A stretch of DNA of 7,702 bases, taken from contig JAUJMB010000073.1 in the NCBI GenBank assembly GCA_030447045.1, positions 1 through 7,702 of the forward strand. The letters run 5' to 3'. Below, piece by piece: positions 5,577 to 7,702 of the stretch. This stretch comes from Rubrobacteraceae bacterium. GTDB lineage: Bacteria; Actinomycetota; Rubrobacteria; Rubrobacterales; Rubrobacteraceae. A program made the translations under genes and the position numbers. The first letter of the stretch is position 1; the number at the start of each line of letters is the position of its first letter. The notes beneath the pieces were generated by a model that had not been told where the DNA came from, did not search any database, and saw only the letters and a list, made by a program, of their open reading frames with translations.

Positions 5577-7220
5577 TCAACCCGTAAAAAGGCCGGTGAC
5601 CTTTTGCCACGCGCCCTGGAGCACGCCGCCTTTGCCTTGCTCGTCGCCCCCCGCGTTCGACTTTTCGCCCGCGTCCGGCTCGTCGGCGCCCTCGTCCGGC
5701 TTTTGGCCGGTGTAGGGCACGCCGCCCGTCTCCGGCATGACGATGGTGTCCATGCCGCGAATGGCGTCATCGATCTGCGGATAGGAGGCGCCCACGTAGT
5801 CGTGCGGCACGTTCACGAACGGGAAGGTCTCCAAAAACGGCACGTCGTTGGAGTCGACCCCGTCGCTCAGCATGTGGGCCTGGTCGTTGAACTCCGGCGT
5901 GAACGGCGTACCGCCCGCCACGGCCGTCGATGCTATGTCGACGACGTCGTCGGACAACCGCCGACCGTTGGGGAAGCCCGCGTTGTCCCCGCCCAAGACA
6001 CCCAACCGGCTCGGGTTATCCGAAGGCGGGATATCCATGTTCAGCCTAAGCTGGGAGGAGGGCACCACGTTCTCCGGCTGGTTTAAGTCGGGTATGCCGG
6101 TGAGGAAGATGGTGACCAGGTCCTCGCGGGGCGCGTCCGGCACCTCGATGCCGAAGACCTGTTCGATGAGGCCGCCGAGCTCGGGGTTCTGGATGTACTC
6201 CAGGAACTGGGCGTCGTCGGTCGGGTCGGAGTTGTTCCAGCGGTCCTTATCCCTAAGCGCGATGAGCACCTCGTTTACCAGCGGGATGTCGAGCCGGGAG
6301 ATCTTCACGAAGGGTCCCTCTGAGGGGGCCACCTCCTCCGGACCTGCGACGGGAGGGCCATCGGGTTCGAGGTTCCGCAGCACCCTCGTTTGCTGCCGGT
6401 AGGAGTCCGAGACCACGCCGATGACGGGGCCGTCGGGACCCCTCAGCATGCTCTTCGGCACCTGGAGGGCGATGGAGTGGACGTTCAGGCCGGAGAAGTC
6501 GTCCACCGGCTGGAGGCCCTGCAGCGCCCTAAACTGCAGCAGGTCGAACGTCCCGCCGAGGTCGATGAAGAACGGGTCGTCCCTCGGGCCGGCGAAGACC
6601 TTCATGCCGTTATCGAGGGTGTTGACGGCCTCCTCCGCCACCGGACCGTAGCCTTCGGGGTAGGACGCCGGGCCGACGTTGTAGGGCGCTACCTGCAGGC
6701 CGTCGGCGATGACCTTCCCTTGCCGCTGGGGGTCGTTCTGGGCGTCTTCCCCTTCGAGGACCGACACGGAATAGAACTCTTTGCGGTTCAGGTCCGGGTC
6801 GTCCAAGGAGGTGATCGGGCCGGTGTTAAGCGTGAGGACGCTGTCGGGGTTGGTGTAGCGCTCGTCGAAGCGGAACTGGAAGCTGAGGTTGGGCTTGGCG
6901 TCCCCGTCGTTGTCGATGTCGATCTCGTAGAGGACGTCCTCGCCGAACCTGAAGAAGGTCGGGCCCGACGCCGGCTGCTGGAACGGTATGTAGTTGGCGA
7001 TCAGCGTCACCGTGTCCGGGTTGTCCGGGCTGACGAACGCGTACACGTCGGTGGCGTCCGCCTGCGGATCCGTGCTGATGTAGGGGGCCTCCCGGTGCGA
7101 GGAGGCACCCGCTGGCAACATCGAGCCGAAGGCGCTGACCGCCACGGCCGCGGCGATCACGCACGCGATCGTGACGAGCACCAGCTGCCGGGTGCTTGCT
7201 CGTGGTATTAGTCGTTGCAT
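5577..7220 (-). CDS. Secreted DUF4331 family protein
   Basis: This 547-aa exported protein of unknown function has a basic start, a hydrophobic core and a cut site near A-G-A39. It is followed by S-S-H-R-E-A-P (40-46), the conserved opening of mature DUF4331 proteins. Other family-like stretches are T-D-V-Y-A-F-V-S-P-D-N-P, the acidic D101-x-D103-x-D105-G-D107 (a possible calcium-binding loop), a region near 320-390 rich in D-x-x-F-L-E-Y-I-Q, and the end of the domain near H-D-Y-V-G-A. After the domain come M-P-E-T-G-G (495-500) and V-P-Y-T-G (501-505), then a hydrophilic Asp/Glu/Gly/Lys tail with a short amphipathic end. ATG at 7220 is chosen because AAGGGG lies 6 bases upstream and a signal peptide follows directly. 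The open frame upstream lacks both. A sortase fragment precedes it, and a TPR-NicO pair follows. The role is probably extracytoplasmic and linked to those genes. Confidence 0.92.
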   Translation of the reverse strand: MQRLIPRASTRQLVLVTIACVIAAAVAVSAFGSMLPAGASSHREAPYISTDPQADATDVYAFVSPDNPDTVTLIANYIPFQQPASGPTFFRFGEDVLYEIDIDNDGDAKPNLSFQFRFDERYTNPDSVLTLNTGPITSLDDPDLNRKEFYSVSVLEGEDAQNDPQRQGKVIADGLQVAPYNVGPASYPEGYGPVAEEAVNTLDNGMKVFAGPRDDPFFIDLGGTFDLLQFRALQGLQPVDDFSGLNVHSIALQVPKSMLRGPDGPVIGVVSDSYRQQTRVLRNLEPDGPPVAGPEEVAPSEGPFVKISRLDIPLVNEVLIALRDKDRWNNSDPTDDAQFLEYIQNPELGGLIEQVFGIEVPDAPREDLVTIFLTGIPDLNQPENVVPSSQLRLNMDIPPSDNPSRLGVLGGDNAGFPNGRRLSDDVVDIASTAVAGGTPFTPEFNDQAHMLSDGVDSNDVPFLETFPFVNVPHDYVGASYPQIDDAIRGMDTIVMPETGGVPYTGQKPDEGADEPDAGEKSNAGGDEQGKGGVLQGAWQKVTGLFTG

Positions 7221-7300
7221 AAATATCCCCTTCCTCCCGCGGGACTGACCGTTGTCCTTGTCAGACCCTTCTCCCAACGAATAGTGGTGCCCCGAACTTT

Positions 7301-7340
7301 CTTGTCCCCCCTTCCTAACACTTGTCCCCATCCTTAACAT
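7301..7340. repeat. Two degenerate ~20-bp direct repeats in the DUF4331 leader
   Basis: 7301-7320 and 7321-7340 both begin CTTGTCCCC and both end in a T-A-A-C-A core, with one small gap between them. A third CTTGTC lies at 7257-7262. Units about two helical turns apart upstream of a gene look like regulator half-sites, but they fall downstream of the candidate promoter and could act in the RNA instead. Confidence 0.45.
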
Positions 7341-7367
7341 TCTCACCTTATTCTTCTACGATAGCAA
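7339..7367 (-). promoter_or_regulatory. Candidate promoter of the DUF4331 gene
   Basis: On the minus strand TTGCTA (7367-7362) and GAGAAT (7344-7339) are separated by 17 bases, each matching the housekeeping consensus at four of six positions. The -35 element is part of the last unit of the 19-bp tandem repeat, so each repeat unit carries the same TTGCTA. The predicted leader is about 110 nt. Confidence 0.4.
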
Positions 7368-7702
7368 CATAGTCACCCGATAGCAACATAGTCACCCGAT
7401 AGCAACATGTTTTTTGCTCAACATGTTTTTTGCTAAAAGCTTCCGCCGATAGGTGACTCTTCACGGCCTGCGGCGGGGTCGACTCTCCCGACGGTAGTGG
7501 GTCCGGCCCTCCCGAACGAGTCGCCCCACGACGATGATCACCTCGGAGAAGGCGACCCGGCTGCCGCGTGTCCTTGAGCTCGGCCTGGACTACGAGACGC
7601 CTGGAGTGGTCGGGCAGGGTGCAGGTCTGTAGGGTCAGGACATTCTTGCCCGCCACGGGCTTCGTCGCGGGGAGGTCCGAAGGGCCGACGGTGGTCTCCC
7701 TG
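7348..7702 (-). CDS. Sortase, C-terminal part (partial, 3' end doubtful)
   Basis: The gene enters from the right edge. Its visible start reads V-G-P-S-D-L-P-A-T-K-P-V-A-G, then V-L-T-L-Q-T-C-T-L-P-D-H-S-R-R-L-V-V-Q-A-E-L. This is the last pair of strands of a sortase, with the catalytic Cys encoded at 7623-7621 and the catalytic Arg in the R-R pair seven to eight residues later. Sortases are membrane-anchored transpeptidases that join LPXTG-type proteins to the cell surface. Members normally end soon after this strand, yet the frame runs on for more than 70 residues of basic, low-similarity sequence, through both tandem repeats, to TAA at 7348. Third-position G/C drops sharply after about 7552. 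The real end is probably near 7540-7460 in another frame, or the copy is frameshifted. If so, about 7221-7540 is non-coding and holds only the repeats and promoter listed here. Confidence 0.6.
   Translation of the reverse strand, partial: RETTVGPSDLPATKPVAGKNVLTLQTCTLPDHSRRLVVQAELKDTRQPGRLLRGDHRRGATRSGGPDPLPSGESTPPQAVKSHLSAEAFSKKHVEQKTCCYRVTMLLSGDYVAIVEE
7359..7408. repeat. 19-bp tandem direct repeat, 2.6 copies
   Basis: The unit CGATAGCAACATAGTCACC occurs at 7359-7377 and 7378-7396 without mismatch, and its first 12 bases recur at 7397-7408. The unit is AT-richer than the surroundings and 19 is not a multiple of 3, which argues against a coding origin. It is placed just upstream of the DUF4331 promoter. 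Confidence 0.95.
7403..7434. repeat. 16-bp tandem direct repeat, 2 copies
   Basis: CAACATGTTTTTTGCT is repeated exactly at 7403-7418 and 7419-7434. The array shares CAACAT with the neighbouring 19-bp repeat, so the two arrays interlock. TAGCAA (7400-7405) and TTGCTA (7430-7435) form inverted ends around it. The two T6 runs make this the most AT-rich spot in the window. Confidence 0.95.

Noticed and set aside
6390..7211. Plus-strand open frame (273 aa) opposite DUF4331
   Set aside because: Val/Arg-rich composition is typical of the antisense of a high-GC gene. The opposite strand encodes a recognisable DUF4331 protein.
7221..7346. 42-codon N-terminal extension of the DUF4331 protein
   Set aside because: It lies in the leader with the CTTGTC repeats and puts hydrophilic sequence before the signal peptide. 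The ATG at 7220 has a good ribosome binding site.
7359..7434. CRISPR array
   Set aside because: The units are directly adjacent with no spacers, only 2-3 copies, and there are no cas genes in view.

Overview
The window is GC-rich and has strong G/C preference at third codon positions. It uses GTG and TTG starts as well as ATG, and its genes are packed with 1-4 base overlaps. Every gene I can support lies on the minus strand, so the biological reading order runs from the right edge to the left. Base composition, gene style and protein families suggest a high-GC actinobacterium. Rubrobacter-like lineages come to mind, but I cannot prove the taxon from the sequence alone.

Right edge to about 7350: the C-terminal end of a sortase, entering from outside the window. 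Its catalytic Cys/Arg region is clear, but the frame after it looks non-coding and runs into AT-rich tandem repeats, so the true 3' end is uncertain. The stretch 7221-7440 holds a 19-bp tandem repeat (2.6 copies), a 16-bp tandem repeat (2 copies), a plausible promoter and a degenerate ~20-bp direct repeat. I read it as the control region of the next gene.

7220-2485: three genes that look like one functional module. They are a secreted DUF4331 protein, a membrane-anchored TPR protein, and a NicO/RcnA-type nickel-cobalt transporter with a large exported N-terminal domain, an EF-hand-like loop and a 19-histidine loop. The TPR and transporter genes overlap by 4 bases. Two strong hairpins separate DUF4331 from the TPR gene.

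2484-2363: a 122-bp gap with a small GC palindrome and, next to the following start codon, a perfect TGCTAA-CTA-TTAGCA palindrome lying on a candidate -10 element.

2362-1: a Fur-family metalloregulator, then cbiM, a PDGLE/CbiN-like gene and cbiQ, with the presumed cbiO ATPase starting at the left edge. This is an ECF-type nickel/cobalt importer with its own likely metal-sensing repressor.

Taken together, the window reads as a cobalt/nickel homeostasis locus. It has an ECF importer, a Fur-type sensor, and a second NicO-type transporter tied to two secreted or membrane proteins of unknown job. The DUF4331-TPR-NicO module and its repeat-rich control region are the least explained part.
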